Assembly (NCBI RefSeq): GCF_037482165.1
Contig: NZ_CP148048.1
Location: 434,001-498,000 of the forward strand
Origin: Parvimonas micra
GTDB lineage: Bacteria > Bacillota > Clostridia > Tissierellales > Peptoniphilaceae
Length of the DNA: 64,000 nt
Direction: 5' to 3'
Below, piece after piece: positions 53,956 through 63,399 of this stretch. Below the pieces are notes generated by a model. The model ran no database searches and was not told the origin of the DNA. It saw only the letters and a list, made by a program, of their open reading frames with translations. The position numbers and the translations under genes were made by a program. Numbering within the stretch: the first letter of the stretch is position 1; the number at the start of each line of letters is the position of its first letter.

Positions 53956-54600
53956 TTAGCATCCGCATCCACAACCACATGAACATTCATTATGATTTCT
54001 ATTTTGGTATCTTTGTTCAACTATATCCCAGTTTACAACTTTCCACCATTCTTTTAAATATTCTGCTCTTCTATTTTGATATTTTAAATAATAAGCATGT
54101 TCCCAAACATCATTGCCTAAAAGAATTATCTTACCACAAGAAATAGGGCAGTCTTGGTTTGGAGTAGTAATTACATCAATATTTCCTTCTTTATCAGAAA
54201 TTAGCCACACCCAACCTGAACCAAATTGTCCAGCACCTTTTTTGTTGAATTCTTCTTTAAATGCTTCAAAGTTTCCAAATTTTTCATCTATTTTTTTAGC
54301 TACTTCTCCAATAGGTTCTTTTGATCCACCTGGTGTCATGCTTTCCCAGAAAACATTGTGGTTAAAAACTCCACCAACATTATTTTTTATTCCATTCTTT
54401 TTATCTTCTGGAGCATGATCTAAATGTGTTAATATTTCTTCTAATGAAGCTTCTTCAAACACTGTATCTTTAATTAAGTTATTTAAGTTGTTTACATAAG
54501 TTTGATGATGTTTATCATGATGAAATTCCATAGTTTCCTTGTCTATAACAGGTTCTAGTGCATCATAAGCATAATTTAATTTTACTAATTCAAAAGCCAT
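53956..54600 (-). CDS. sodA: Fe/Mn superoxide dismutase with cysteine-rich tail
   Basis: SOD converts superoxide to peroxide and oxygen. The 214-residue protein has the metal ligand His27 in EFHHDKHHQTY, a second His in FNHNVFW, and Asp and His in NDVWEHAYY; the active site is complete. The last nine residues are CSCGCGCGC, five alternating cysteines (206, 208, 210, 212, 214) that are not part of the normal fold. They could bind metal or be a redox tether. Metal choice (Fe or Mn) cannot be decided. AGGAGG precedes the ATG. A Fur-like box lies upstream. Confidence 0.93.
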   Translation of the reverse strand: MAFELVKLNYAYDALEPVIDKETMEFHHDKHHQTYVNNLNNLIKDTVFEEASLEEILTHLDHAPEDKKNGIKNNVGGVFNHNVFWESMTPGGSKEPIGEVAKKIDEKFGNFEAFKEEFNKKGAGQFGSGWVWLISDKEGNIDVITTPNQDCPISCGKIILLGNDVWEHAYYLKYQNRRAEYLKEWWKVVNWDIVEQRYQNRNHNECSCGCGCGC

Positions 54601-54686
54601 TTTTTTCCTCCTAAAATTTTCATTATTATTTAAAAACTTATTAGTTTTTCAAGTCTAATTTACCCATAGGAATACCTTTAAAACTT

Positions 54687-54701
54687 TAATAATTATTATC
54701 A
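54687..54701. promoter_or_regulatory. Fur/PerR-like 7-1-7 box upstream of sod
   Basis: TAATAAT-T-ATTATCA matches the 7-1-7 inverted pattern of Fur-family operators (TGATAAT-N-ATTATCA) at 6 of 7 pairings. It lies 87 bases upstream of the sod start and about 35 upstream of the divergent trkA -35. AT-rich background makes chance matches plausible. Confidence 0.45.
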
Positions 54702-54735
54702 ATAAAATAAGGTTTTATATAATAAAACTTTGCTA

Positions 54736-54763
54736 TTGAAGTTTTTTAAAAATGTGATATACT
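54736..54763 (+). promoter_or_regulatory. Promoter of trkA-trkH
   Basis: TTGAAG (54736-54741), 16-base spacer, TATACT (54758-54763) with TGA extension. The expected transcription start is only about 11 bases before the ATG, so the leader is little more than the GGAGG site. Confidence 0.7.
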
Positions 54764-54780
54764 ATGAACTGGAGGTATTT

Positions 54781-56136
54781 ATGAAAATTATAATTGTTGG
54801 AGCAGGTAAAGTTGGAGAATATTTATTTAACGATTTAAATACAGAAGATAATGATATTATTTTAATAGAAAAAAGACAAGAAATTCTGAATGAAATGTTA
54901 TCTAAATATGACATTATGGGGATTTTAGGAAGTGGTACAAATTTTGAACTTTTAGATGAAGCAGGAGTAAAAGATAGTGATGTTTTTATTGCTGTAACTG
55001 ATAGTGATGAGATAAATATTATATCTTGTATTTTCGCTAAGAATATGGGCGCAAAGTATACAATAGCTCGTGTTAGAAACCCAGAATATTCTTCTAAATC
55101 TGGTTTTGTTAAGGAAGTATTGGGAATTGATTTAGTTATAAATCCTGAATTTGTAGCTGCAAGAGAAATATCTAGAGGATTAAAATATCCTTCTGCTCAT
55201 TCTGTTGAAACATTTGCGGATGGTCGAGTAAAACTTATAGGTGTATCTATTGGAAAGGATAGCCCTATTAAAGACACTAAAATTGTAGATTTACAACAAA
55301 AATTTAATATAAAAATTTTAATTGGAATAGTTGAAAGAGAGGAAGAAATTTTTATCCCTTCAGGAGACTTCATTATTAAGGAAAATGATAAAATTTATTT
55401 TACTGGAACTGATGAGTTTGTATATAAATTTTATAACATTATTAAGGGTGGAGATAAAAAAATAGAATCTGTTTTTATTATAGGTGGAAGTAGAATTTCT
55501 TATTATTTAGTTTCTAATTTGATTCGTGAAAACATTAAAATAAAATTAGTTGAAGTTAATAGAGATTTAGCAATGTCATTTAGTGAAAAATTTCCATCAA
55601 ACGTTAAAGTTATTTGTGCAGATGGTTCAGACTCTGATGTTTTAGATGAAGAGGGATTAACAAATTATGATGCTTGTGTGGCTTTAACAGGTATTGATGA
55701 AGAAAACATTATGTTAGGAATGTTTGCAGAAAAATCAAATGTAAAAAAAGCAGTAGCAAAGGTTAGTAGAATTTCCCTTTTAAATATAATTCCACCTACT
55801 GAAAGATTTTCATTTGTAACACCAAAAAGATTGGTTTCAGATATCATAATTAGTGTTGTAAGATCAATTATTAATAGTGAAGGTTCTAATATAGAGACTT
55901 TACATAGATTATCAAATAATGTGGAAGCAGTTGAAATAAAAGTTAATAAAAAGTCTAAAGCTATAGATATTCCACTAAAAGAGCTTGAAATAAAGAATAA
56001 TGTACTTATAGCATACATAATTAGAGATAATAAATTGATTTTCCCAAGTGGAGAAGATTCTATAATGGTAAATGATACTGTAATAATAATTTCAAAGGCA
56101 AATTTAATACAAAATATAGATTGTATTTTGGTATAG
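54781..56136 (+). CDS. trkA: Trk potassium transport NAD-binding protein TrkA
   Basis: TrkA is the cytoplasmic gating ring for the potassium channel TrkH. The 451-residue protein has two tandem RCK units: the first starts MKIIIVGAGKVGEYL, the second has VFIIGGSRISYYL; each is followed by a TrkA-C domain. An in-frame start at 54730 lies upstream of the promoter -10, so ATG 54781 is right. GGAGG is 5 bases before it. trkH follows 7 bases after. Confidence 0.94.
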   Translation: MKIIIVGAGKVGEYLFNDLNTEDNDIILIEKRQEILNEMLSKYDIMGILGSGTNFELLDEAGVKDSDVFIAVTDSDEINIISCIFAKNMGAKYTIARVRNPEYSSKSGFVKEVLGIDLVINPEFVAAREISRGLKYPSAHSVETFADGRVKLIGVSIGKDSPIKDTKIVDLQQKFNIKILIGIVEREEEIFIPSGDFIIKENDKIYFTGTDEFVYKFYNIIKGGDKKIESVFIIGGSRISYYLVSNLIRENIKIKLVEVNRDLAMSFSEKFPSNVKVICADGSDSDVLDEEGLTNYDACVALTGIDEENIMLGMFAEKSNVKKAVAKVSRISLLNIIPPTERFSFVTPKRLVSDIIISVVRSIINSEGSNIETLHRLSNNVEAVEIKVNKKSKAIDIPLKELEIKNNVLIAYIIRDNKLIFPSGEDSIMVNDTVIIISKANLIQNIDCILV

Positions 56137-56143
56137 GTGTATT

Positions 56144-57589
56144 ATGAATAATAAAATTATAAGATATATTTTGAGTAAAATTTTATATATTGAGGCAGGA
56201 TTTTTACTTTTACCAGTTATTGTTTCTCTAATATATAAAGAAAATTATATAAATATTTTAAGTTTTCTAGCTACTATATTCATATTATTGATATTTGGAT
56301 ATATTGTTGGATATAAAGCTGATGGAAGTGGAGCATTTTATGAGAAAGAGGGATTTATTATAGTTTCTTTGTCTTGGATACTTTTATCCGCTTTTGGCGC
56401 ATTACCATTTGTTTTTTCAGGAGCAATTCCTAGCTTTATAGATGCTTTTTTTGAAACTTCTAGTGGTTTTACTACTACTGGAGCTAGTATCTTAACAGAT
56501 GTTGAGGCACTTAGTCATTCATTACTATTTTGGAGAAGTTTTACACATTTAATTGGTGGAATGGGTATTTTAGTATTTGCATTAGCGATATTACCACGTT
56601 CAAATAGACATTCTCATATTATGAAAGCTGAAGTTCCGGGTCCTATTTTTGGAAAACTAGTTTCAAAAATGAGCTATACCGCTAGAATTTTATATAAGAT
56701 TTACTTTGCAATGACTGGAGTTTTGATAATTGCACTTATTCTTGCAGGACATCCTATTTTTGATTCTTTTGTTCATGCATTTGGAGCGGCAGGAACAGGG
56801 GGATTTGGAATAAAAGCAAATTCAATTGCTTATTACAATAGTCCGCTAGTTGAAATGATTCTAGCAATTGCAATGATAATTTTTGGTATAAATTTTAACA
56901 TATTTTATGTTATCTTAATAGGAAAAGCCAGAGATGGTTTAAAAAGCGAAGAATTAAGATGGTATTTGTTTATAGTTTTTGGAAGTGTTGTTTTAATATT
57001 TTTCAATATAAAAAATAATTATACTTCTTATTTAACTGCAGTTAAGGATATATTTTTTACAGTTTCTTCAATAATATCTACAACTGGGTATGCTACAGCA
57101 GATTTTGGAAAATGGCCACCTTTTTCTCATTTTATTCTTCTGTTCTTAATGTTCACAGGAGCTTGTGCTGGTTCAACTGCAGGTGGATTAAAAATTTCAA
57201 GATTTATAATTCTAGTTAAGTCATCTATTCTACAATTTAGAAAGGCAGTAAATCCAAAAAGAGTATTAAGTGTGAAAATGGATAATAAGGCTGTCGGGAA
57301 TGAAGTATTAGAAGAAGTAAGGGCTTACTTTGTAATTTATATATTTTTAATTATTATTTTTACAATTTTAATATCTTTTTCGGTTCCTGACTTTTTAACT
57401 GCATTTTCAGCAGTAATGGCAACATTTAATAATATTGGCCCTGGAATGGCGATTGTAGGACCTACAGGAAGCTATGCAAGTCTTACAGATTTTAATAAGG
57501 TAGTTTTATCTTTTGCAATGCTAGCAGGAAGACTTGAAATATTCCCAATATTAATTTTATTTTCTTCAACAACTTGGAGAAAAAAATAG
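56144..57589 (+). CDS. trkH: Trk potassium uptake protein TrkH
   Basis: TrkH is the membrane pore for potassium. The 481-residue protein has about ten hydrophobic segments and the four selectivity-filter-like loops, seen as TSSGFTTTGAS, FGAAGTGGFG, SSIISTTGYAT and ATFNNIGPGM. The Gly in each supports a working pore. It pairs with trkA in one transcript. Confidence 0.94.
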   Translation: MNNKIIRYILSKILYIEAGFLLLPVIVSLIYKENYINILSFLATIFILLIFGYIVGYKADGSGAFYEKEGFIIVSLSWILLSAFGALPFVFSGAIPSFIDAFFETSSGFTTTGASILTDVEALSHSLLFWRSFTHLIGGMGILVFALAILPRSNRHSHIMKAEVPGPIFGKLVSKMSYTARILYKIYFAMTGVLIIALILAGHPIFDSFVHAFGAAGTGGFGIKANSIAYYNSPLVEMILAIAMIIFGINFNIFYVILIGKARDGLKSEELRWYLFIVFGSVVLIFFNIKNNYTSYLTAVKDIFFTVSSIISTTGYATADFGKWPPFSHFILLFLMFTGACAGSTAGGLKISRFIILVKSSILQFRKAVNPKRVLSVKMDNKAVGNEVLEEVRAYFVIYIFLIIIFTILISFSVPDFLTAFSAVMATFNNIGPGMAIVGPTGSYASLTDFNKVVLSFAMLAGRLEIFPILILFSSTTWRKK

Positions 57590-57602
57590 GGGGGAGATGT
57601 TT

Positions 57603-58223
57603 TTGGCTAAAAAATATTATGCGGTTAAGGTTGGAAAATCTGTTGGAATTTATAATAATTGGGAGGACTGTAAAAAACAAGTTACAGGTTTTTCAGGGGC
57701 AATTTATAAATCTTTTCCAACTTTAGAAGAAGCTAAAAATTATTTGAATAATGGAAATATAGAAAATGAAGTTAATAGCTTTAGTTTAGAAGATATTTCT
57801 GAAGATGAGATTGTAGCCTATGTAGATGGTTCTTATAAAAAAGATACTTTAGAATATGGATATGGAGTTGTACTAATTTTAAAAGATGATATTATTGAAC
57901 TTTTTGGAAAGGGAGAAGACCCTGAAGTTGCAAAAAGTAGAAATGTAACTGGAGAGCTTTTTGGTTCAATTAGAGCTATTAGTGAGGCAATAAAACTTAA
58001 AAAGAAAAAAATAACTGTTTTTTACGATTATCAAGGCATTTCATCTTGGGCTAATGGAGAATGGAAATGCAATTTGCCTCTTACTATAGGATATAGAGAT
58101 AAGATTAAAGAGTTTAGAAAGGAAATAGAGATTTTATTTGTAAAGGTTAAGGCACATTCAAATGATAAATATAATGATCTTGCAGACCATTTAGCAAAAA
58201 AATCTTTAGGAATTGAAAAATAA
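57603..58223 (+). CDS. rnhA: Ribonuclease H with N-terminal viroplasmin (RNA-DNA hybrid binding) domain
   Basis: This enzyme cleaves RNA in RNA-DNA hybrids. The 206-residue protein has an N-terminal hybrid-binding domain (KYYAVKVGKSVGIY, then TGFSGAIYKSF), and an RNase H1 domain with four acidic catalytic residues in AYVDGS, NVTGELFG, FYDYQG and NDLADHLA. A TTG at 57603 fits GGGGGAG (6-8 bases) and gives the common MAKKYYAVKVG start. An ATG at 57597 is only 2 bases from that site. Coupled to trkH. Confidence 0.9.
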   Translation: MAKKYYAVKVGKSVGIYNNWEDCKKQVTGFSGAIYKSFPTLEEAKNYLNNGNIENEVNSFSLEDISEDEIVAYVDGSYKKDTLEYGYGVVLILKDDIIELFGKGEDPEVAKSRNVTGELFGSIRAISEAIKLKKKKITVFYDYQGISSWANGEWKCNLPLTIGYRDKIKEFRKEIEILFVKVKAHSNDKYNDLADHLAKKSLGIEK

Positions 58224-58226
58224 TTT

Positions 58227-59252
58227 ATGACTGAAATATTAAAACCGACAAAAGAAAATATAGAAAAATCTGCAAAATTAATATTAAATGATGAAATTGT
58301 TGCAATTCCAACAGAAACTGTATATGGTTTAGGAGCAAATGGATTATCAGATATTGCCGTTTCAAAAATTTTTAAGGCAAAAAATAGACCACAGGATAAT
58401 CCATTGATATTGCATATTTCAGATTATGATATGATGGAAAAATTGGTTTATGAATTAAATGATGATATAAAAGAATTTTTAAATCATTTTTGGCCAGGAC
58501 CATTAACTGTTGTTATGAAAAAGAAAGATATAATTCCTGAAGCTGTTAGTTGTGGACTTGATACCGTTGCAATTAGAATGCCGAATAATGAAATCGCAAG
58601 AAGTTTTATAAAGCAATGTGGTGTTCCAATAGCTGCACCTTCTGCAAATATTTCAGGGAAGCCGTCACCAACGACTGCAGAAGATGTTTTTACTGATATG
58701 AATGGTAAAATTTCTGTAATCTTAGATGGTGGACTTTGCAATATCGGAATAGAATCAACTGTTTTGGATTTGACTAAAAAACCTTATACGATTTTAAGAC
58801 CTGGCTTTTATACAAAGGAAGATTTTTTGAAATATGAAGATAAAATTTTAATTGATGATGCTATTGTAACAGAAAATACAATTCCAAAATCACCTGGGCA
58901 AAAGTATAAACATTATGCACCAAAGGCAAAAGTTGTAGTAATTTCAGCTAAAGACAGAAAAAAATCATCAATTGAGATTGAAAAAATAATAAAAGAAAAT
59001 AAAGACTTAAAAATCGGAATTTTTAAGTTTGACGAAACATTTTTAAATGTTGAAAGTGAAAATATTTTATCATTGGGTTCAATTTTTGATTTAAAAGAAA
59101 TGTCAAAAATATTATTTAAAGGTCTTAGAGAATTCGACGAAAAAAATGTTGATTTGATTATTGTTGAGGGTTGTGATGAAAATGGACTCGGATTTTCAAT
59201 AATGAACAGACTAAAAAAATCCTCTAGTGGAAATATAAAATACATTGATTAA
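58227..59252 (+). CDS. ywlC: L-threonylcarbamoyladenylate synthase (Sua5/YwlC type)
   Basis: This enzyme makes threonylcarbamoyl-AMP for t6A37 in ANN-decoding tRNAs. The 341-residue protein has an N-terminal YrdC domain (VAIPTETVYGLG, FKAKNRP, HFWPGPLT, APSANISG) and a C-terminal Sua5 domain joined by a linker with SPGQKYKHYAPKA, which lies over the active site. TsaC proteins lack that second domain. No strong ribosome site is seen; it is 3 bases from the RNase H gene. Confidence 0.93.
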   Translation: MTEILKPTKENIEKSAKLILNDEIVAIPTETVYGLGANGLSDIAVSKIFKAKNRPQDNPLILHISDYDMMEKLVYELNDDIKEFLNHFWPGPLTVVMKKKDIIPEAVSCGLDTVAIRMPNNEIARSFIKQCGVPIAAPSANISGKPSPTTAEDVFTDMNGKISVILDGGLCNIGIESTVLDLTKKPYTILRPGFYTKEDFLKYEDKILIDDAIVTENTIPKSPGQKYKHYAPKAKVVVISAKDRKKSSIEIEKIIKENKDLKIGIFKFDETFLNVESENILSLGSIFDLKEMSKILFKGLREFDEKNVDLIIVEGCDENGLGFSIMNRLKKSSSGNIKYID

Positions 59253-59278
59253 CAGTGAACTTTAAAGGAGTTAGTAAT

Positions 59279-59752
59279 TTGAAAGAATTGATTATTAAAG
59301 AAATCGTTGATATTAAAGAAAAGGAGAAAATATCGAGAGAAATATTAAATGATCTTCCTGAATGGTTTGGTATGCCAGAAAGTACGGAAGAATATATTAC
59401 AGATTCACAAGACAAACCGTTTATTGCTTGTTTTATGGATAATGAGGCAGTAGGTTTTGTAGTATTGAATTCTACAAGTGTGGATTGTGCAGATATTTTT
59501 GTTATGGGAATTAAGAAAAACTATCATAGAATGGGAATAGGAACAAAGTTAAATGATGCTTATGAAAAATTGGCAAAAAAGCTTGGTTACACTTATACTC
59601 AAGTTAAAACTGTTCAGACTGGACATTATAAAGAATATGATATAACAAATAATTTCTACAAATCTGTAGGATATAAGGAATTGGAAGTTTTTCCAACACT
59701 ATGGGATGAATGGAATCCATGTCAAATATATATTAAATATATTGGAGATTAG
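59279..59752 (+). CDS. GNAT family N-acetyltransferase
   Basis: This 157-residue protein has a GNAT fold with the acetyl-CoA loop KKNYHRMGIGTKL, a beta-bulge VFVMGI region, and a C-terminal FYKSVGYKEL. The substrate is unknown. A TTG start at 59279 follows AAAGGAG by 8 bases; a GTG at 59255 lies upstream of that site. In other Firmicutes, GNAT genes near t6A genes include RimI-like enzymes, but the long N-terminal part with EWFGMPESTEEYI suggests a small-molecule or peptide acetyltransferase instead. Confidence 0.82.
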   Translation: MKELIIKEIVDIKEKEKISREILNDLPEWFGMPESTEEYITDSQDKPFIACFMDNEAVGFVVLNSTSVDCADIFVMGIKKNYHRMGIGTKLNDAYEKLAKKLGYTYTQVKTVQTGHYKEYDITNNFYKSVGYKELEVFPTLWDEWNPCQIYIKYIGD

Positions 59753-59792
59753 AATTGTTTGATATCTAAATTAAATAATTAAATATAAGATG

Positions 59793-59824
59793 AAAGGCAG
59801 TAAATCAAATTATACTGCTTTTTT
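59793..59824 (+). terminator. Terminator of the trk-to-GNAT transcript
   Basis: AAAGGCAGTA pairs with TACTGCTTTT (one G-T pair), followed by T run. Confidence 0.75.
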
Positions 59825-59833
59825 ATTGTTCAA

Positions 59834-59852
59834 ATTATGATATAATAATTAT
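59834..59852 (+). repeat. 19-bp promoter-bearing direct repeat, copy 1
   Basis: ATTATGATATAATAATTAT contains an extended -10 (TGATATAAT, 59838-59846). It is identical to copy 2 at 59923-59941. Confidence 0.7.
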
Positions 59853-59922
59853 AGATTTATGCCTTATGATAAAGCTGTAATTATTTCATCATAATAACCT
59901 AAATTTAATTATAAAAAAGAGA

Positions 59923-59941
59923 TTATGATATAATAATTATG
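59923..59941 (+). repeat. 19-bp promoter-bearing direct repeat, copy 2
   Basis: It is identical to copy 1, with TGATATAAT at 59927-59935. It lies 39 bases before the comEC start and is the probable main promoter. Confidence 0.7.
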
Positions 59942-59980
59942 TATTGAAAAATGATTTATGATTTTGTATTTGGAGGAAGT

Positions 59981-62356
59981 ATGAAAAGAAATATTATTTT
60001 TTATCTGATTTCCTTAATATGTGGAATTTTATTTTGTTATTTTCTCAAAATGGAACATTTTACAAAATTTTATATATTTTTGGGTTTATCATTTACTTGT
60101 ATAGTTTCATATTTTTTTAGATTCAATAAAATAAAATTATTTCTTTTGATTTTCTCATTAGGCTTTTTAGTTAGCTTTTTTTCAGAGAAAGAAAGTAATT
60201 TAAAACAATTCTTTGATCAAGAAGTTTCTTTTACGGGAGAAGTTTTAAATTCAACTGCTCGTTCTGATGGAGAGGGATTCAAACATGAAGTCAGATTAAA
60301 AAATATTGAAAATATAGAAAAATCAGAGAAAATTTTACTTTTTACAAATCATAAAAAGTTTGAAATTGGAGATATTGTAAGTGTAGCGGGAAAACTTAGA
60401 GAAATAAGGTCAAATGGTAATCCTAGACTTTTTAATTATAAGAGATTTAATTTAAAAAAGAATATATATTCAAATATTTATTCTGATGATGTGAAAAAAA
60501 TTGGAGAGAATAAAAATTTAAAGGGAGCTTTTCATAATTTTGTTGAGAATGTCTTTGATACTTCTCTTTCATCTGAAAATTCGGATATTATGAAGAGGAT
60601 ATTTCTTGCAAATAATTATGATACGGCTTTTGAAAATGATATTAGAGAAATTGGACTTTCACATATTTTAGCCGTTAGTGGTCTACATATTGGAATAATA
60701 TATCTAATTTTAAGCAAAATTTTAATCATTTTACCAATAAAAAGAATTTTTAGAGAAATTGTAATTTTATTTTTTATATTTTTATATGCATATTTGATTG
60801 GCAATCCAGCAAGTGTTTTAAGGGCAGAAATATTTTTGTTTATCTCTATATTTTCGTCGCTTTATGGAAAAGTTAAAGATAGATTAAATGACCTTTTGTT
60901 GACTATTTTTGTCATTTTATTAATAAATCCATATATGATTTTTGATGTAGGATTGTATTTAAGTGCGTTTTCAGTACTTGGAATTATAAAGATTTTACCA
61001 TATTTTTCAAATAAGAGGGATGGTTTTGTACTCAAATCTTTAAAACTTACTTTTTCGGTTATGCTTATAATTTTACCTATTATTTTATATACTTTTGGGA
61101 AGTTTTCAGTTATTACCTTCTTTAGTAATTTAGTATTAACACCAATTTTTGTAATTTGCATAGTTATTTCGTTTTTTATTTTGTTATTTGGTTTATTTAG
61201 TTTAAAAGTTTGTGTATTTTTGGGATTATTAGTTAATAATTTATTAAATCTTATAAGATTAAATGTTGATTTTTTAAAGGATATAAATATAAACGTTACT
61301 TTTTATGAATATAACATAGTACTTTTAATTTTTACATATTTTTTACTTTTAATTTATTTTAATAGGAGAAATTTTAAGTATTTTACATTTGATAACTTTA
61401 AATTTTTTATACTTTCTGTTATGATTCTATTTGTTTCTACAAATATTTATAACATTTATAAAAATGAAGTAAATATCAATTTCATAGATATAGGACAGGG
61501 AGATGCCTGTTTAATAAGAGGAAAACAGAATAATATTCTAATAGATACAGGTGGAATTACTTTTGGTAAAGGAGATAACGGAAAATCTGTTTTAATTCCA
61601 TATTTACAGAAAAATGGGGTTAAAAAACTAGATTTTGTATTTATTTCACATTTGGATGCAGACCATTGTAAAAATTTGGGATCTTTATCTAAGGAAGTGG
61701 AGATTAAAAATTTATTTTTTAGAAAAGACGGGTATAGAGGTTTTGTAAAAAAATATGGAGAAGTTAAGGCTGAAAATATTTATAATATTGAAAATAATTT
61801 AAAAATAAATTTAGAAGATGTGGATTTAGAAGTTTTAAAAGCAAAAGATTCTACAGAAGAAAATGAAAGATCCATAATAGTTAGAGTTACAGTAAATGGA
61901 AAGAAAATACTTTTTACTGGAGATATTGGAGCTTTTACAGAAAATCAGCTTATAAAAAACGATATAGACTGTGATTATCTGAAAGTTGCTCATCATGGGA
62001 GTAAGAATTCTAGTTCACCTGAATTTTTATCAGCTTCAAGTCCAAAAACTTCTATAATTTCCTGTGGTTATAAAAATAGATATAACCATCCACATAAAGA
62101 TGCACTAGATAGAATAAAATCTACAGGAAGTGATGTTTTTAGGACTGATTTACAGGGAAATATTATGCTTAGAATTAATAAATTTGAAGAAAAAATTACA
62201 GGCTTTAGAGAAATTGATGGAAATTTATTAGGTTTATTAAATTTCTATTTTATGGATATTTTAAATATTATAATGTATTTATTAGGATTCTTTGTTTTAG
62301 TTAAAATAAATAATGATTTAATAATAGATTTAGGCTTTATTAAGGAGGAACTATGA
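59981..62356 (+). CDS. comEC: DNA internalization competence protein ComEC/Rec2
   Basis: ComEC is the channel for uptake of single-stranded DNA in natural transformation. The 791-residue protein has two N-terminal membrane segments, an OB-like domain (about 75-180), the competence domain of several helices (about 210-500; AVSGLHIG motif), and a C-terminal metallo-beta-lactamase domain with DIGQGDACLI, SHLDADH and AHHGSKNSS, the nuclease-like metal site. It is full length and intact, so competence genes elsewhere are expected. The start ATG 59981 follows TTTGGAGG; an earlier ATG at 59951 has none. The 3' end overlaps holA by 4 bases. Confidence 0.93.
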   Translation: MKRNIIFYLISLICGILFCYFLKMEHFTKFYIFLGLSFTCIVSYFFRFNKIKLFLLIFSLGFLVSFFSEKESNLKQFFDQEVSFTGEVLNSTARSDGEGFKHEVRLKNIENIEKSEKILLFTNHKKFEIGDIVSVAGKLREIRSNGNPRLFNYKRFNLKKNIYSNIYSDDVKKIGENKNLKGAFHNFVENVFDTSLSSENSDIMKRIFLANNYDTAFENDIREIGLSHILAVSGLHIGIIYLILSKILIILPIKRIFREIVILFFIFLYAYLIGNPASVLRAEIFLFISIFSSLYGKVKDRLNDLLLTIFVILLINPYMIFDVGLYLSAFSVLGIIKILPYFSNKRDGFVLKSLKLTFSVMLIILPIILYTFGKFSVITFFSNLVLTPIFVICIVISFFILLFGLFSLKVCVFLGLLVNNLLNLIRLNVDFLKDININVTFYEYNIVLLIFTYFLLLIYFNRRNFKYFTFDNFKFFILSVMILFVSTNIYNIYKNEVNINFIDIGQGDACLIRGKQNNILIDTGGITFGKGDNGKSVLIPYLQKNGVKKLDFVFISHLDADHCKNLGSLSKEVEIKNLFFRKDGYRGFVKKYGEVKAENIYNIENNLKINLEDVDLEVLKAKDSTEENERSIIVRVTVNGKKILFTGDIGAFTENQLIKNDIDCDYLKVAHHGSKNSSSPEFLSASSPKTSIISCGYKNRYNHPHKDALDRIKSTGSDVFRTDLQGNIMLRINKFEEKITGFREIDGNLLGLLNFYFMDILNIIMYLLGFFVLVKINNDLIIDLGFIKEEL

Positions 62357-63399
62357 ATTATATACAAGCTATGAAGTTGCTAGACAATGGGGAACTTAAT
62401 GGTATATATGTTTTAAGTGGGGAAGAAATTTTTTTGATAGATAGATTTGTTGAGCTATTTAAAGAGAATATTGTTTCAAAAGATTTTTTTGATATGAATT
62501 ATATCGAATATGATTTTTCAAAAATTGACTTGCAAAAGTTAAAGATTGATTGTGAAACAGCTCCATTTTTTAGTAATAAAAGACTTATTATTGTAAATGA
62601 TGTAAATCTTTCAAAAAATGGAATTTCTATATATAAAAATTTTTTTGAGGAAATGTATGATTATATAGATAAGATTCCAAATACAACAGTTCTTCTTTTT
62701 GTCATGAAAGGAAGTCTTGCTTTTCGTGGTAAATTTTATAAACAAATTTCAATTTTAGGTCATAATATTGAATTAGTAAGATTTAATGAAATTGAACTTT
62801 TTAAATTTATTAAGAAAAGATTTGTTTCAAAAAATATCGAAGTTAAAGATATTGTTTTAAAATATATTATCGATAGAATTGGGTATTTAGATAGTAGCAG
62901 AGAAAAAAATCTTTATGATGTAGAAAATGAAGTAAATAAACTTCTTAACTCATTTTCTAAAGATGTTTTAGATTTTAAAGATGTTGATGAAATTTTAGTA
63001 GATAAATTTGAAAATAGTATTTTTAAATTACTTGATATGATTTCTAAAAAAGATTATAAAAATTCTATTAAGATTTTAGTTGAGCTTAAAAAATCGGGAG
63101 AGGACTCTTTTTCTACATTTTATATGATTGTAAGATATATTAGAAATCTTTTAGGAGTAAAAGTTTTGAAACTAAAACAAAAACATATAGACTATATTTC
63201 AAAAGAGTTAAAAATTTCAAATTACGAATGTAAAAAATTGTATTCAGTTTGTGATAGTTTTTCTATAAAAACTCTATGTAATTATATTGATTTAACATAT
63301 TCTGTAGAATCAGATATTAAGACAAAAAATAGAGATATAGATTTATTGTTGGAGCTTTTAATTTCAAAAATGTCATTAGGAGGTGCTTCTTTTGAGTAA
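62353..63399 (+). CDS. holA: DNA polymerase III subunit delta (HolA)
   Basis: HolA is the clamp-loader wrench that opens the beta clamp. The 348-residue protein has the N-terminal core (YVLSGEEIFLIDRF), NDVNLSKN, KNPTTVLLFVM-like strand VLLFVMKG, and the helical C-terminal domain. The comEC-holA order is conserved across Firmicutes, here with a 4-base ATGA overlap. GGAGG lies 6 bases before the ATG. Confidence 0.92.
   Translation: MNYIQAMKLLDNGELNGIYVLSGEEIFLIDRFVELFKENIVSKDFFDMNYIEYDFSKIDLQKLKIDCETAPFFSNKRLIIVNDVNLSKNGISIYKNFFEEMYDYIDKIPNTTVLLFVMKGSLAFRGKFYKQISILGHNIELVRFNEIELFKFIKKRFVSKNIEVKDIVLKYIIDRIGYLDSSREKNLYDVENEVNKLLNSFSKDVLDFKDVDEILVDKFENSIFKLLDMISKKDYKNSIKILVELKKSGEDSFSTFYMIVRYIRNLLGVKVLKLKQKHIDYISKELKISNYECKKLYSVCDSFSIKTLCNYIDLTYSVESDIKTKNRDIDLLLELLISKMSLGGASFE

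Noticed and set aside
55665-56018. Minus-strand frame of 117 codons
   Set aside because: It is antisense to trkA, with no conserved motif and no translation signals.
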